NCBI RefSeq assembly: GCF_015351595.1
Contig: NZ_JADKPT010000003.1
Coordinates: 186,001 to 250,000, forward strand
Origin: Flavobacterium sp. LC2016-12
GTDB taxonomy: Bacteria > Bacteroidota > Bacteroidia > Flavobacteriales > Flavobacteriaceae
Direction of reading: 5' to 3'
DNA length: 64,000 nucleotides
Shown here: one piece after another, positions 63,142-64,000 of the stretch
Position numbering within the stretch: position 1 is the first letter of the stretch
How the letters are laid out: the number at the start of each line of letters is the position of its first letter
The notes under the pieces: model-generated
The model's database searches: none
What the model saw: only the letters and a program-made list of their open reading frames with translations
Told to the model about the DNA's origin: nothing
Program-made: the position numbers and the translations under genes

Positions 63142-64000
63142 TTACTTTTTACTAAAATTATCTACGTCTATAATAGCCTGTGCAAATGCTTTTGGATCTT
63201 CTTGTGGTACATTGTGTCCGATGCCATTTAGGATTCGGTGATCGTATTTTCCTGTGAATTTGTCTATGTACGCTTTTCCATCCGCGAAAGCGCCATCAAA
63301 ATCACTTCCTATGGTGATCGTCGGAACTTTAATCGCAGGTCTTGCTGACAAACGTTTTTCTAGACTATTGTATTTAGATTCTCCAGGTTCAAGAGATTGT
63401 CTCCATCTGTAATTATGAATAACAATTGCCACGTGATCCGGATTATCAAAAGACTGGGCAGTTTGATCGTAAGTTGCTTTGTCAAATTTCCATAAAGGAG
63501 AAGCTATTTGCCAGATTTGTTTATTGAACTCATAAGTATTTTGAGCGTATCCTAATTTTCCTCTTTCAGTAGCAAAATAATATTGGTACCACCATCCTAA
63601 TTCTGCTTTTGGAGGTAATGGTTTTAAGTTGGCTTCAAGATTGACAACCAAATAACCACTTACCGAAACCAATCCTTGTAAACGTTCTGGCCAAAGTGCC
63701 GCCATAACCACAGCTGTTCTTGCTCCCCAGTCAAAACCACCAATTACTGCTTTATCAATTTTAAGTGCATCCATCAAAGCAATAATATCGCTTGCTAATG
63801 CTGCTTGTTGTCCGTTTCTAAAAGTATCTTTTGAAAGAAAGGTTGTAGTTCCTGAACCTCTTAAATAAGGTGTGATTACTCTATAGCCTTTTGAAACTAA
63901 AATCGGAACTACTTCATTGTAACTATGAATATCGTAAGGCCAGCCGTGAAGCAAAATTACCGGTTTTCCGTTTGAAGGTCCTGCTTCAGTATATCCTACG
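63142..64000 (-). CDS. Alpha/beta hydrolase, 5' end cut by the window edge
   Basis: The frame stays open to base 64000, so the N-terminus lies outside; the visible part is about 286 residues. 'ILLHGWPYDIHSYNEV' is the oxyanion region and 'VIGGFDWGARTAVVMAAL' the elbow, whose nucleophile is Asp in 'GGFDWGAR', as in haloalkane dehalogenases and epoxide hydrolases. 'GIGHNVPQEDPKAF' holds the His. An Asp nucleophile makes an epoxide hydrolase or dehalogenase more likely than a lipase. A TTG at 63954 is not the start, since the hydrolase fold clearly begins upstream. Confidence 0.85.
   Translation of the reverse strand, partial: VGYTEAGPSNGKPVILLHGWPYDIHSYNEVVPILVSKGYRVITPYLRGSGTTTFLSKDTFRNGQQAALASDIIALMDALKIDKAVIGGFDWGARTAVVMAALWPERLQGLVSVSGYLVVNLEANLKPLPPKAELGWWYQYYFATERGKLGYAQNTYEFNKQIWQIASPLWKFDKATYDQTAQSFDNPDHVAIVIHNYRWRQSLEPGESKYNSLEKRLSARPAIKVPTITIGSDFDGAFADGKAYIDKFTGKYDHRILNGIGHNVPQEDPKAFAQAIIDVDNFSKK

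Noticed and set aside
63954..64000. TTG at 63954 as the start of the alpha/beta hydrolase
   Set aside because: The same frame continues upstream to the window edge with sequence that belongs to the fold, so the gene is cut by the edge.

Overview
The window comes from a Flavobacterium-like member of the Bacteroidota. The DNA is AT-rich, intergenic stretches are rich in A/T runs, and there is a SusC/SusD outer-membrane pair. Promoter-like sequences fit the TTTG-N19-TAnnTTTG pattern of this phylum, and many enzymes are close in type to those known from Elizabethkingia and Flavobacterium. No rRNA, tRNA, phage, insertion sequence or CRISPR array was seen.

Bases 1 to about 48,500 form one very large carbohydrate superlocus that looks built for N-glycoproteins. 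It holds a type II PNGase F-like amidase (3072), an N4-(GlcNAc)-asparaginase (25781), an M28 aminopeptidase (6243), five GH29 alpha-L-fucosidases (4853, 16296, 20210, 26821, 28285), a GH3 enzyme with PA14 domain (13567), GH92 alpha-mannosidase (30889), GH20 beta-hexosaminidase (33155), GH2 beta-galactosidase (35481) and a SusC/SusD pair (7624-12563). Intracellular steps are a Na+ symporter (42160), a GH130 mannosyl-GlcNAc phosphorylase (40999), a NagB/PIG-L fusion (46572) and a mannose-6-phosphate isomerase (128). Released fucose seems to enter an oxidative route: mutarotase, L-fucose dehydrogenase and L-fuconolactonase (18134-20126). Candidate regulators are a GntR/UTRA protein (1981), an AraC protein (22052) and a LytS/LytTR pair (44467-46304). 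A shared palindrome, close to TTAAAWCGWTTTAGTA, lies in front of most of the operons and suggests one regulon.

Bases 48,740 to 64,000 are a different neighbourhood of small redox, detoxification and regulatory genes: a TetR-controlled Bcr/CflA efflux pump; a long leftward run of nitronate monooxygenase, NTF2-like, cupin, DJ-1, SDR, tautomerase and YceI genes; a Crp/Fnr regulator with two identical CRP-type sites beside it; DoxX, SDR and AraC genes; two DUF1223 paralogues around a second LytS/LytTR pair; an Ohr peroxidase; and an alpha/beta hydrolase cut by the right edge.

Notable structure outside genes: a decayed partial copy of the histidine-kinase gene with its upstream region (about 17670-18088), a perfect 44-bp palindromic terminator (30436-30479), four inverted-repeat elements of about 120-140 bp (two of them inverted copies of each other that bracket one DUF1223 gene), several short tandem repeats, and a likely 500-nt leader before susC. 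All family calls are from reading the translated sequence; no database search was run.
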